Under the pieces are notes generated by a model that was given only the letters and a program-made list of their open reading frames with translations, made no database searches and was not told the origin of the DNA. This document shows positions 18,446 to 27,531 of a stretch of DNA of 36,650 nt, in pieces. This DNA is from Clostridia bacterium (GTDB lineage: Bacteria > Bacillota > Clostridia > TANB77 > CAG-508). Position numbers and translations under genes: made by a program. The first letter of the stretch is position 1. Each line of letters opens with the position of its first letter. The DNA is taken from contig JAFXMI010000040.1 in the NCBI GenBank assembly GCA_017530505.1, positions 1-36,650 on the forward strand. Reading direction: 5' to 3'.

Positions 18446-18772
18446 CTATACTTTATCATCTTCTACATACTTTCCATAACAATCTTTAAAAGTTTTAGTA
18501 GCAATTCTTAAAAAATCGTTTACAACAAATGAACCCATTACTGTAAATGCAACTAATCCTAAAATTAAATTCAAATAAAGGATACATGCTGCAACTACTG
18601 TTCCATATAGCATTAAGAAACCGCTACCTAATTTTCCAACATATAAGCGGTGTATTCCAAAAAATCCTAGAAACCAGCACAAAATCAAAGCTGTATACCT
18701 ACTTTTCTTAATTTCTTTCTTTCCTGTCTCACTTACTTTATTTACATTATTTGCATTTTCCAAATCTTCCAT
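18446..18772 (-). CDS. TM2 domain membrane protein
   Basis: A 108-residue protein with a hydrophilic N-terminus and two transmembrane helices forming a TM2 domain (about 28-90). The signature LCWFLGFFGIHRLYVGKLGSG is nearly exact. TM2 proteins are small bacterial membrane proteins without an agreed function. It is a single gene with a clear terminator. Confidence 0.9.
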   Translation of the reverse strand: MEDLENANNVNKVSETGKKEIKKSRYTALILCWFLGFFGIHRLYVGKLGSGFLMLYGTVVAACILYLNLILGLVAFTVMGSFVVNDFLRIATKTFKDCYGKYVEDDKV

Positions 18773-18885
18773 CTTTTGTTACTCCTATCTCTACTAAATC
18801 TAATAATAATTTATATTATATAAATATAATTGTCAACTAATATTTCAAATGTTACATAAATGATATAAATATGTAAGATTTTTTA

Positions 18886-20334
18886 TTAAATACTCTCATA
18901 TATCATTAAATCATTAATATTACCAACTTTTTTAAAGTTTTCAATAACAAAAAATCTTAATTCATCAACTTCTTGCCAATATATATTTTTATTCATTAGA
19001 ATTTGAGTATTTTCTAAAGTTTGAATTTTATTAATAATATTCTTTTTACCATTATATCCTAAATTTCCATTAAAACATAAATCAAAATCACCATTATTCT
19101 TTTTTAAGTATGTCATATATAGAGGGCCATCTGCAGTAATACAAATTATCCCTATTCCCTCTTCTTCTTTTTGTTTTATATAATCTGTAACATCTTCTAA
19201 TTGTTTATATAGATTTAATGATATATTACTAGAATAATAAATAGATTCTTTATCAACAATTCTAAAATTTTTACAGCTTTTATATACACAGATTATCCCA
19301 TAACTGTTGATAGTTATGTATAATAATAAAATAATTACATTCAAAATAATATTATTTTTTATATTACATATTAATAGCTTTTCAAGGAAAAATATAAAAA
19401 TAATTAAATTTAATAAAATTGCAAAACTCGCATGATATAAATTAAAAATCGGAAAAATTGAAAAATTTAGAAAAATTGAAAAAATACTTAAAACTACAAT
19501 ATTATTTGAAATATTTTTTATTTTTCTTGAAATAAAAAATCCTAATATATAAGAACACAAAGCAATAATTAAATATCCTATAATAATAACTTCAATTGAT
19601 TGCTCTATACTAGTATTTTCTATTGTAAATTCTCTCATACCAAATATCGTATAGTTTAGGAAACCACTATAACAACCTGTATTAAACATAATTAAAACAG
19701 CTATTAAAGTTAAGCATAAAAAAAACATTATTTCTTTTATAATATAATGTATAGATTCTTTTTTATCAATTATTATTTCTATAATTATTAATCCAATTAA
19801 ATAATACAATCCAATGTTTTGCTTTGTAAAAACACAAGAAAAAATTACTAAACCTTGGTAGAAATTATAAAATTTAAATCTATCTTTATTAAAAAATAAT
19901 ATTATCCCAATAATATAAATTGTTTCAGCAAGAACATTATAATTTGCACCTACATTAACATACGGCATAACAAACAAAAATACTATAAGTGTATATAAAA
20001 AAGATCTTGTTATATTAATTTTTAGTGTTTTAAATAATACAAAACATGATAACAGTAAGCTAAAAAGAATAATAATATTATATATTCTAAATCCCAAAAT
20101 TGTACCAGTAATATATTTTACAAAACAATATCCGATTAAATAAAAGATTGGTGTAACTATAATATTACAATTAACATACATTGTTGCTCCATTAATTAGT
20201 TTAGATATATTCTGAAAATTCCAAAGCTCATCTCCAATAATTAACTCTGAATTTATAGAAATTAAGGAAAGTGGAATACATAATAATACAAATATTATTA
20301 GAATATTTAGTAAATTAATCTTATTATCTTTCAT
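18886..20334 (-). CDS. Polytopic membrane protein, glycosyltransferase 39/PMT-like
   Basis: A 482-residue protein with about 10-12 hydrophobic segments, a short periplasmic loop with an acidic site after the first helix (IIGDELWNFQNI), and a soluble C-terminal part. This layout resembles GT-C fold lipid-linked-sugar glycosyltransferases (PMT/ArnT-like), where an Asp/Glu in the first loop is catalytic. Overall similarity is only at the level of layout and that motif, so the function is a suggestion. No sugar-nucleotide or polysaccharide genes are nearby. Confidence 0.6.
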   Translation of the reverse strand: MKDNKINLLNILIIFVLLCIPLSLISINSELIIGDELWNFQNISKLINGATMYVNCNIIVTPIFYLIGYCFVKYITGTILGFRIYNIIILFSLLLSCFVLFKTLKINITRSFLYTLIVFLFVMPYVNVGANYNVLAETIYIIGIILFFNKDRFKFYNFYQGLVIFSCVFTKQNIGLYYLIGLIIIEIIIDKKESIHYIIKEIMFFLCLTLIAVLIMFNTGCYSGFLNYTIFGMREFTIENTSIEQSIEVIIIGYLIIALCSYILGFFISRKIKNISNNIVVLSIFSIFLNFSIFPIFNLYHASFAILLNLIIFIFFLEKLLICNIKNNIILNVIILLLYITINSYGIICVYKSCKNFRIVDKESIYYSSNISLNLYKQLEDVTDYIKQKEEEGIGIICITADGPLYMTYLKKNNGDFDLCFNGNLGYNGKKNIINKIQTLENTQILMNKNIYWQEVDELRFFVIENFKKVGNINDLMIYESI

Positions 20335-20434
20335 TTTTTCTCCATTTTTATATTTATTAATATAAACATTTTACAAAATGTAAGCATTAGTTGTATTTAA
20401 TACAAAAAAACTTATATAATATATATCATACAAT

Positions 20435-20473
20435 AAAAAAAATATCTAGGCTATTTGCCTAGATTATTTTTTG
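20435..20473 (-). terminator. Terminator of the M23 peptidase gene
   Basis: ATCTAGGC (20444-20451) pairs with GCCTAGAT (20457-20464); on the minus strand the stem is followed by a T run. It lies just beyond the M23 stop. Confidence 0.8.
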
Positions 20474-20480
20474 TTTTAAA

Positions 20481-21524
20481 TTAATTATATAAGTAGTTTT
20501 GTGGATTTACAGCTGTTCCACCAATTCTTATTTCTAAATGTAAATGCGGTCCAGTAGAATTTCCTGTAGAACCAACTGCAGCAATTGTAGTAGATGAATC
20601 TACAGTTTGCCCTACACTAACATAAATTGCACTACAATGAGCATACCAAGATTCAATACCATTACCATGGTCAACTTTAATTAAATTTCCATAAGAACCA
20701 TTATCAGCTGCAAAAGTAACTGTTCCTGACGCTATTGGTCTTACTCCTGTTCCCATTGGTGCTGAAATATCAAGACCAGTATGAGCTGAAGATCTAGAAG
20801 AACTTCTCTCTCCAAATCTAGAACTTATACTACCACTTACTGGTATTGAAATAGCCATTCCTGAAATTTCTCCAGTAGCAGCAAGAGTTGTTGTAGAAGC
20901 ATAAGCTTTTTTCTGAGCAGCAATTCTTGCTAATCTTTCCTCTTCAGCTTTTTTAGACTCATATTCTTTAACTCTTTCTTGTTTAATTTCGTTTAGCTGA
21001 TTTTGTGCATTTTCTTTTGAATCTAAATTCAATTTTTCAGAATATACTGTTTCAATTCCAAGCGTCATTTTTATTTCATCATTAAAATCTTTTTTTATTT
21101 CATCAACTATTTCCATAGCTTCTTTTTCAGAAGCAACTTCAACTTTTTTTTCTCCGTCTAAAACAATTGCATAAGATTTATAAGTAGTTTTTGTAACTTC
21201 TTCAATTGCATCAAAAACTTTTTCTTTTGAATCTTCCTCATCTCTAGATACAAGCATAAACTCATATTTGGGTAATTCAGAAGCAACTCTAAAAGCTACA
21301 TTTCCACTTTTATCATTTATATAATCACCAATTTTTTGTTCTATTTCTTGTTTATTGTCTATATATCCTATTTTTTTACCTGACATGGTAACTGCATATA
21401 CAGGTTTATATTTTATTACTGCTAATATTGTTATTATAAAAAAACCTATTAAGACAATTTTAAGGGTTTTGAAAATCTCTTTTGTGTAATATTTTACCCA
21501 ATTTATTTTAAAAATAAAATTCAC
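20481..21524 (-). CDS. Membrane-anchored M23 family peptidoglycan endopeptidase
   Basis: A 347-residue cell-wall hydrolase. One N-terminal transmembrane helix (about 19-38) is followed by an extracytoplasmic region, then a Lys/Glu-rich helical segment (about 176-207), and finally a LytM/M23 domain. The zinc-site motifs SAHTGLDIS and GPHLHLEIR and the intervening SWYAHCSAI are all present, so it should be active against peptide cross-bridges. The gene has its own strong promoter and terminator. Confidence 0.93.
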   Translation of the reverse strand: MNFIFKINWVKYYTKEIFKTLKIVLIGFFIITILAVIKYKPVYAVTMSGKKIGYIDNKQEIEQKIGDYINDKSGNVAFRVASELPKYEFMLVSRDEEDSKEKVFDAIEEVTKTTYKSYAIVLDGEKKVEVASEKEAMEIVDEIKKDFNDEIKMTLGIETVYSEKLNLDSKENAQNQLNEIKQERVKEYESKKAEEERLARIAAQKKAYASTTTLAATGEISGMAISIPVSGSISSRFGERSSSRSSAHTGLDISAPMGTGVRPIASGTVTFAADNGSYGNLIKVDHGNGIESWYAHCSAIYVSVGQTVDSSTTIAAVGSTGNSTGPHLHLEIRIGGTAVNPQNYLYN

Positions 21525-21977
21525 TCTCCTTTTTGATTATACATTATTTAAGACAAACTTAAATAATTTTTTTGTTACATAAATATAATTATACTATACT
21601 CACCTTAAAATTTCAAATTACATTTTTATTATATTCCTTTTATAATCTCCTACATCCTATTTTATTCTTTTTTAATATTCCAATTTTTAACTATTTCTTA
21701 ATAATCCTCTTTTTTTCTCTTATTTTCTTTAATTTACTATATGCTGTATTATAAACAAAGTACTGTACGGAAAGAACGTTCTTTTTTACTTATTCCACTG
21801 TATACTCCTAAAGAGAATACACCTGCATAAGATACAAAATCGTATATATTTATGTTTAAACTTTTAATAAATTAAAATTGAATTGTAAAAAATCAAAAGT
21901 TATTTTATTGTTTCATAAACAATATAATATATTAAATCTATTTAATATTTTATAAAAAAAGAAAGGAATCTATTTTA
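21525..21977. other. Divergent intergenic region between M23 and amidase genes
   Basis: A 453-nt gap. It holds the M23 promoter on the minus strand. Around 21755-21850 base composition is less AT-rich, and the minus strand has about 40 open codons (including SYAGVFSLGVYSG) without a start signal; this could be a decayed gene fragment, but I cannot place it. AAAGAACGTTCTTT (about 21771-21784) is a perfect palindrome. Confidence 0.45.
21588..21616 (-). promoter_or_regulatory. Promoter of the M23 peptidase gene
   Basis: On the minus strand TTGAAA (21616-21611) and TATAAT (21593-21588) are exactly 17 nt apart. Confidence 0.75.
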
Positions 21978-22673
21978 ATGATTAAAAAAAATTTAACTTA
22001 TATTGTGTTTTTAGTTTTAACTGTTGTTTATCTTATATTTATTGGCAATTCTACTAGATATATACTTCCAACATCTTCTTTGCCAGTTGCAGAGCATACT
22101 ATTGTTTTAGATGCAGGCCATGGCCAACCTGATCGGACGGTGCTGTAAGTATAACTGGTGTTTCCGAAGAGCAAATTAATTTACAAATAACTCTTAAAAT
22201 TCAAGAGCTTTTAGAAGCTTCAAATTGTAATGTTGTTTTAACTCGATCAGATGAAAATGGAATTTATGATGCAGATGCAAAATCTAAAAAATCATCTGAC
22301 CTTCATAATAGAGTAGATATAGTAAATTCATCAAATGCAGATTGCCTTGTTTCCATTCATTTAAATAAAATATCGCAAGAACAATATTATGGATGGCAAA
22401 GTTTTTATCAAAAAGGAAATGAAAAAAGTATTAATTTGGCAAAAGCTATTCAAAGTTCACTTAACTACTCAACACGGAGTAGATAATAAAAGGCAAAGTC
22501 TACCAATTTCTAATATATATTTAATGGATAATAGCAAAATTCCTTCAACTATAATTGAGTGTGGATTTCTATCTAATCCACAAGAATGTAGCCTTTTGCA
22601 AGATGACAAGTATCAAAATAAACTAGCTTGGGGAATTTATACTGGAATAATAGACTTTTTAAATTTGCTATGA
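21978..22673 (+). CDS. cwlD: CwlD-like N-acetylmuramoyl-L-alanine amidase, read through three CGGN +1 shifts
   Basis: Zinc amidase (Amidase_3) that cuts the stem peptide from muramic acid; CwlD homologues act in spore-cortex maturation. Three +1 steps (C22134, C22138, C22475) bring the frame through all three phases and give 230 residues, the usual length. An N-terminal membrane anchor (about 6-24) precedes the catalytic domain with His48 (LDAGHG), Glu62/63, His127 (SIHLN) and Glu193 (IIECGFLSN). The restored joins are QPD-GG-AVSITG and NYST-G-VDNKR. Each segment is stop-free and well conserved in its own frame. Without the first shift translation stops after four more codons. Ribosome site GAAAGGAAT lies upstream and a weak hairpin follows the stop. 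Family is clear; the cwlD symbol is by similarity. Confidence 0.88.
22134..22141 (+). other. Back-to-back CGGA CGGT +1 sites in the amidase gene
   Basis: GAT-C-GGA-C-GGT-GCT. The family expects D-G-G-A here. Two consecutive extra C bases each precede a glycine codon; reading CGGA and CGGT as two four-base glycine codons restores the sequence exactly. Confidence 0.87.
22475..22478 (+). other. Third CGGA +1 site in the amidase gene
   Basis: TCA-ACA-C-GGA-GTA. The frame entered after the first two shifts meets CGG here; skipping C22475 restores the C-terminal 65 residues, which include the zinc-site Glu. Confidence 0.83.
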
Positions 22674-22699
22674 TATAATTTTTTTGAAAAAAATTATAT
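22673..22699 (+). terminator. AT-only hairpin after the amidase gene
   Basis: ATATAATTTTTTT and AAAAAAATTATAT are inverted around a single G. It is a weak, AT-only stem, so termination is uncertain. Confidence 0.4.
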
Positions 22700-22873
22700 G
22701 GTTTATTTGAAATAATTAAAATTTAAAACATAATACAAAGTGCTTTTTTATGCAATATCAAAGCTAAATTTACATATTGTATAAAAAGTAAAAAGATAAA
22801 AAATTTGTAATATGTTATTTTTAAATATAGATTAAATTTAATAAAAATAACATTCTGTAAAGAAAGGATTTCT

Positions 22874-23099
22874 ATGGAAGAAAAAAAAAAAAATAAATTA
22901 CCTTGAATTAGTAAATTTAAAAATTGAATATGATACAATTTTATCAAAAGTATCACTTAAAGATGTTGAAAGAGTAAAAACTTTATTAGATAAAAAACAT
23001 CAAATAAAAAAACAAAATGGATTTTTTGCTGAACAAAAAATAAATAAAATCAATAAAAAAATACAAAAATATATTAATAAAAAAGATAAAAAAAGTTAA
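22874..23099 (+). CDS. Small lysine-rich protein interrupted at an A13 tract
   Basis: GAAAGGATTTCT precedes an ATG at 22874 that reads MEEKKKN and stops at 22906. One base later in phase, an open frame runs from the poly-A tract to the TAA at 23097, encoding INYLELVNLKIEYDTILSKV and further helical, lysine-rich sequence. The 13-A run (22881-22893) is one A too long for the two parts to join, giving about 74 residues if corrected. Transcriptional slippage on poly-A, a sequencing error, or a real frameshift are all possible. This lesion is a homopolymer and unlike the CGG sites. I do not recognise the protein. Confidence 0.45.
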
Positions 23100-23159
23100 A
23101 ATACTATGTTAAAGCAATACTAACCAATTTCTATCATCTTTAAAAATATAATTTACTCA

Positions 23160-24347
23160 TTAAATTTCAAGCTCTAGTTCAGACAAATCTTCTGGATAAT
23201 AATCAAAACCATTTCCAACTATATTAACAGAATTAGAATCAAATGAATCAAAATATTTTTTTAAATCTTCCTTTGAAATTTCTTTAAATCTATGTAAATC
23301 TCTATCAAAAATATAATACCAATTTTCACCAAAATTATTTTTTAATGAATCTCCTTTATTTACTTTTACAATTGGTAATACATTATATGGCTTATCATCA
23401 AATCTAACTGTATAAAAATGTATTCTTTTTCTATCTGAATCACAAAAAAGTTCTCTTATTAAAAAGCTCAAATATCTTATTTCATCAAAATATCCTCTAT
23501 CCCCTTTTTTCCCTTGAAACTCAGTTAATTTATCAAGATTTTCAATTAAATAATTTAATTTATATTTTAGTCTTTCATTTTTTGAAATTTCTTTACCTTG
23601 GGGAAAAACATATTGTTTTAATAAAGCTTCATCATGAAATTCCATTGCTAATCGCTCAATTGTATCATTAGTATAAATTCCTCTTTCTTCATCTTGTGGT
23701 AAATAAATATATCCCATTTTTGCATTAAGCTTATCTAATTCATTACTATTTAAAGTACTAATTATTCCAAATTTTTCTTCTATAGAACTTCTTATTAAAA
23801 AAGGAAAATCTCGACCAAATTCTAATGGTTTTAATCCCGCTTTAATTCTCCATAAATCAGCAATTAAATTTGCACGAAATTTTTTGTTATCTTCACATTC
23901 TATTAATAACTCAACATGTCCAATACTATTAGCAGTATCTGTTATAATTACATGAGATTTTATCCCTATACTATCTAATAAACAAGCATATAACTCTGAA
24001 ATAGATTTACAAATTCCAAAAAATTCTTCATTTATACTTTCTGTATAAAAAACTATTTTTAAATCAAATGGAGAAAAAATAAATTTAGAATCTTCTTTTA
24101 ATATCTTACCTAATTCCAAGTATAAATAATATGCCCTTTCTGATGGCGTAAACCATTGTGGAATACTATTTAATATTTTCTGTATTTTTGGAGTTTGAAT
24201 AATTCTTTTATATTTTTCAAGTGGAATAGGTAATTCATTTACATTTGAATATCCTTCTAAATTTCTACCCAAATACTTTGTTTCTTTTGGACAATTAGGA
24301 ACATTTTCATTAAAGAATAAATTTGGATCCTGTCCATTATAATACAT
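23160..24347 (-). CDS. Protein with a transglutaminase-like Cys-His-Asp core
   Basis: A 395-residue protein without signal peptide or membrane segment. The region 108-170 has the order and spacing of the transglutaminase/papain-like fold: Cys113 (GICKSISELYACLLDSIGI), His144 (IGHVELLIE) and Asp164 (NLIADLW). This suggests a protease, transglutaminase or similar enzyme. The C-terminal half is charged, with no motif I recognise. It is last in a tight minus-strand cluster after pyrB, 64 nt from it. The fold call rests on the triad pattern only; the substrate is unknown. Confidence 0.6.
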   Translation of the reverse strand: MYYNGQDPNLFFNENVPNCPKETKYLGRNLEGYSNVNELPIPLEKYKRIIQTPKIQKILNSIPQWFTPSERAYYLYLELGKILKEDSKFIFSPFDLKIVFYTESINEEFFGICKSISELYACLLDSIGIKSHVIITDTANSIGHVELLIECEDNKKFRANLIADLWRIKAGLKPLEFGRDFPFLIRSSIEEKFGIISTLNSNELDKLNAKMGYIYLPQDEERGIYTNDTIERLAMEFHDEALLKQYVFPQGKEISKNERLKYKLNYLIENLDKLTEFQGKKGDRGYFDEIRYLSFLIRELFCDSDRKRIHFYTVRFDDKPYNVLPIVKVNKGDSLKNNFGENWYYIFDRDLHRFKEISKEDLKKYFDSFDSNSVNIVGNGFDYYPEDLSELELEI

Positions 24348-24411
24348 TTTTCTCTCCTTTTTTAAAAATAATAATATATAATATTTTATTATATTCTGTT
24401 AGACAAAAATA

Positions 24412-25311
24412 TTAATCCCCTAAAATAGTTTTTAATATAGCCATTCTTACATACATACCATTTTCAGCTTGTTCAAAATATACTGCTCTAGGATCATTGT
24501 CTATATCTTCTGAGATTTCATTATTTCTAGGTAGTGGGTGTAAAACAATTGCTTTTTCAGTAAATTTGTTTAATGTTTCTTTATTTATAATGTATTCTTC
24601 TTTTCCAAAATCTCCTTCAAATCTTTCCTGCTGGATACGAGTATGATATAAAACATCTATGTCTTTTGGTAAATCGTCAAAACTCTTACAAACTTTATAT
24701 GGTATTCCTTTTTCCCTCATAAAATCAATATATTCCTCTGGTAATGCAAAGGTTTCTTTACTTAATCCATAAATCTCTATATTCTCAAATAAAGAAATTA
24801 ATTGAATTAAGGAATGAGTTGTTCTACCATACCTTAGATCTCCTAAAATAGCTAATTTAGTTCCATCGACTTTTCCTCTTTTGCTTAGGATTGTAAATAC
24901 ATCTAAAAGTGCTTGAGTTGGGTGTTCTGCCTTTCCACTTCCAGCATTTATAATTGGTACTCTCGAAACTTTATCTGCTGCAATTGCTGCATCATCTCTT
25001 GAGTGGCGCATAATTATTGCATCTGCATATTTATCTAATACTCTAATTGTATCTTCTAAGGTTTCACCTTTTGTAGTTGAAGAGCTTGTTCTGCCATTTT
25101 CAGTAACTATCATTTTTGCACCTAATCTTTGAATAGCTGCTTCAAAAGACATTCTAGTTCTTGTACTAGGTTCAAAAAACATTACAGCAATTACTTTATC
25201 TCTTAGTTCTTCGGTGTAATTTTCTGGATGAGATTTTATTTTAGAAGCTAAATCATATAATTCTAATAAACTTTCTTTCGTAAATTCCTTGCAATCCAAT
25301 AACTTGTCCAT
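24412..25311 (-). CDS. pyrB: Aspartate carbamoyltransferase, catalytic subunit
   Basis: Catalyses carbamoyl phosphate plus aspartate to carbamoyl aspartate, the committed step of pyrimidine synthesis. It has 299 residues. The carbamoyl-phosphate motif FFEPSTRTRMSFEAA, the SSTTKGETLEDTIRVL loop and HPTQALLD and LHPLPRNNEIS are intact. No pyrI regulatory chain and no other pyr genes are adjacent; instead it lies between a GGDEF protein (34 nt upstream) and a transglutaminase-like protein. No PyrR-type attenuator is visible in the short leader gap. Confidence 0.96.
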   Translation of the reverse strand: MDKLLDCKEFTKESLLELYDLASKIKSHPENYTEELRDKVIAVMFFEPSTRTRMSFEAAIQRLGAKMIVTENGRTSSSTTKGETLEDTIRVLDKYADAIIMRHSRDDAAIAADKVSRVPIINAGSGKAEHPTQALLDVFTILSKRGKVDGTKLAILGDLRYGRTTHSLIQLISLFENIEIYGLSKETFALPEEYIDFMREKGIPYKVCKSFDDLPKDIDVLYHTRIQQERFEGDFGKEEYIINKETLNKFTEKAIVLHPLPRNNEISEDIDNDPRAVYFEQAENGMYVRMAILKTILGD

Positions 25312-25345
25312 TTCTATATTCCTTTCTATATAATATTCTTTATTC

Positions 25346-26275
25346 TTAAAATTTTCTTTTATTAATAACGTATGTACTACCTAAAATAGTTTTTGCTCTA
25401 TGTTTTACTTGAGCTCCAATTTCTCCAATTTCAAGTGTTGATTTAAAGTTTTTACTATCCACTTCAACTACCGCAATAGAAATAGAAACTAAAGGAAATT
25501 GCTCAATAATTCCTCTTCTATTTGCAACTTCAACATATCCCCTTTCAACATCCTCTGGTGCATAAAAATCTGTAACTTGTGCATCAAACTCTGCAATTAT
25601 ATCTTGGCAAACTTTATCATAATCAGTAATTCCAATTATTGATAAAAAATCATCACCACCAATATGTCCAACAAAGTTGTCACCGGTTGGAATTTTATGA
25701 ATATTGTCTACAATTACTTTTGATGTAAACTTAATTATTTCATCACCATTTGTAAATCCATAAACATCATTATAAGCCTTAAAATTGTCTAAATCATAGT
25801 AAATAATAGCAAATTCCTCTTTATTCATTAAACGCTTTTTCATTTCAGCTTGGATTTGAACATTACCTGGTAAACCAGTTAATGGACTTACTCTTCTATT
25901 TATATACAAAAGTGATGTAATATTTTTTATTGTATAGTATAAGTATTCTTCATCTAATGGCTTTTTTATATAATATTCCACAAAGTTTTTTAAAACATTT
26001 ATCCTATGTTCTCTTTCTGTATTAGAAGTAACAACTGCAATTGGTGTAATGCTATTGTTTTCATCACTTCTAATTTTAGAACATAAATCTGTTATCGTTA
26101 TATCTATTTTATCTTCATTTATAATAATCATAGCAGGAATGTTTCTAAGAGCTAAACTTACATCTTCCGTTTTTACAGATTTAAAAATAAACTCATCTTC
26201 TTTATGTGTAAATATATTTTTTAGATTCCCCATTAGTTCTTCTTCATTATCAATAATATAAATTTCCTGAACCAT
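25346..26275 (-). CDS. Receiver-like plus GGDEF domain protein (putative diguanylate cyclase)
   Basis: A 309-residue cytosolic protein. The N-terminal half resembles a response-regulator receiver (IYIIDNEEELM; Lys in YIKKPLDEE), though the usual phospho-acceptor Asp region is degenerate. The C-terminal half is a GGDEF domain beginning PLTGLPGNVQ, with DLDNFKAYNDVYGFTNGD and the signature GGDDF. The product would be cyclic di-GMP if active. No RxxD inhibitory site is present at the expected position before GGDDF. It sits 17 nt after an anchored Ig-like protein gene and 34 nt before pyrB, so they are probably one transcript. Confidence 0.85.
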   Translation of the reverse strand: MVQEIYIIDNEEELMGNLKNIFTHKEDEFIFKSVKTEDVSLALRNIPAMIIINEDKIDITITDLCSKIRSDENNSITPIAVVTSNTEREHRINVLKNFVEYYIKKPLDEEYLYYTIKNITSLLYINRRVSPLTGLPGNVQIQAEMKKRLMNKEEFAIIYYDLDNFKAYNDVYGFTNGDEIIKFTSKVIVDNIHKIPTGDNFVGHIGGDDFLSIIGITDYDKVCQDIIAEFDAQVTDFYAPEDVERGYVEVANRRGIIEQFPLVSISIAVVEVDSKNFKSTLEIGEIGAQVKHRAKTILGSTYVINKRKF

Positions 26276-26292
26276 ATCCTACTCCTAAAATG

Positions 26293-27381
26293 TTATTCTT
26301 CTGTTTGTTCCTCAACTTCTCCTTCTTCTGCTTGTCCTTCTGTTTGTTCTTCATTTTCTCCATTTTGTTCATTTGCTTCTTCGCCCTCTTGTTCTACAAC
26401 AGGTGGAGTATATTCACACTCACCATCAAATACTGTTTCTGTTTCATCAACACTTGTAACAGTTAAAATAAATCTATTATAACCTTCATCTAAAGCTTGT
26501 GTGAATCTTACACTAGTAGGATTTGGATTTTCTTCATCATCCTCAAAGTTAGCTTGATACTCTCTTCCATTTAAAGTATAATAAATTTTTGTAATACCAT
26601 TTTCGTGAGTTGTTTCAATATCTAAACTACTTCCATCGGCTGATAAAGTAACCACAACTTCTGGTTTAGTAAGAGCTGTAAAACTCTTTGTCTCTGTTGT
26701 TGTATTATTACTACTATCGACTGCAACTACTGTAATATCATTTATACCCCTTAATATATCTAATTCTACTATTATCTCTTTTGGATTATTTTCTTCAGAT
26801 TCAATCTTAGTTTCTTCATCATCATTCCATCTATATGTTATAAAATCAAGTTTAGTTTCATCTGTTGCAGTAATTTTCAATTTCTTTAGTTTATCCTCTA
26901 CATTTCCATCAATAACAGTTATTGAAATTACTGGATTTAATATATCTAGACCCTCTTCAGCCGTAAACTCTTTTTCAAAAGATGTTTCAATTCCGTTTAT
27001 ATCTACTACTTTTATATGCAAAGTATTTGTTCCTGCTGGTAAATCAATTTTCTTTTCAATTTTTTTTGTTCCTTCGCCTTTAAATGATCTCTCAGCACTA
27101 GTATTCCAACTATAAAACATTTCTTCTATTGCTTTATCATGTTCTACAGAAACGATTACTTTTCCATCATCTGTTTTCGTTGCAATAATTGTAGCATATG
27201 TAGGCTTTTCCTCGTTATTCTTTTTTAACTGACCATTTTTACGTATTCCTATTAGTCCACTAAATAATAAACCTATTGCAAATAATACTAATAATACTGC
27301 AAAAACTCTAACTACTTTATCTGAACCTGATGAGCCTCCACCAGATTGTTTATTTGGGTTATAATCTAAAATTTGGTTCAT
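26293..27381 (-). CDS. Single-pass membrane protein with Ig-like repeats
   Basis: A 362-residue protein counted from the ATG at 27381, which has GAGG 7 nt upstream; a GTG two codons earlier lies in the ribosome binding site. A Gly/Ser-rich cytoplasmic start is followed by one transmembrane helix (about 24-44) and then three repeated beta-sandwich-like segments with recurring features (VVDINGIETSFEKEF, AVDSSNNTTTETKSF, VTSVDETETVFDGE). It ends in a long Glu-rich acidic tail. It looks like an extracytoplasmic Ig-like protein; no enzyme motif is visible. First gene of the cluster with the GGDEF and pyrB genes. Confidence 0.7.
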   Translation of the reverse strand: MNQILDYNPNKQSGGGSSGSDKVVRVFAVLLVLFAIGLLFSGLIGIRKNGQLKKNNEEKPTYATIIATKTDDGKVIVSVEHDKAIEEMFYSWNTSAERSFKGEGTKKIEKKIDLPAGTNTLHIKVVDINGIETSFEKEFTAEEGLDILNPVISITVIDGNVEDKLKKLKITATDETKLDFITYRWNDDEETKIESEENNPKEIIVELDILRGINDITVVAVDSSNNTTTETKSFTALTKPEVVVTLSADGSSLDIETTHENGITKIYYTLNGREYQANFEDDEENPNPTSVRFTQALDEGYNRFILTVTSVDETETVFDGECEYTPPVVEQEGEEANEQNGENEEQTEGQAEEGEVEEQTEE

Positions 27382-27419
27382 AGTCACACCTCATCATCTT
27401 ATCCAATAATTCAAAAATA

Positions 27420-27448
27420 ATTATATCATATACAATTTTTAAAGTAAA
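27420..27448 (-). promoter_or_regulatory. Promoter of the Ig-like protein / GGDEF / pyrB cluster
   Basis: On the minus strand TTTACT (27448-27443) and TATAAT (27425-27420) are 17 nt apart, with TGA just before the -10. Confidence 0.7.
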
Positions 27449-27451
27449 CAC

Positions 27452-27518
27452 AAAAAAATGGATTTTTTTAATAATCCATAAATTGTAATGGCTGTTTCAT
27501 TTTGAAAGAAACAGCCAT
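27452..27518 (-). terminator. Tandem hairpins ending the large surface-protein gene
   Basis: ATGGCTGTTTC (27488-27498) pairs with GAAACAGCCAT (27508-27518). Further along the minus strand TGGATT/AATCCA forms a second stem followed by seven T, a canonical intrinsic terminator. Confidence 0.8.
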
Positions 27519-27531
27519 ATTATTTAATCTA

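Noticed and set aside
21755..21865. A small gene on the minus strand (about 40 open codons)
   Set aside because: No start codon with a ribosome site, a stop soon on both sides, and no recognisable family; kept only as a remark in the intergenic entry.
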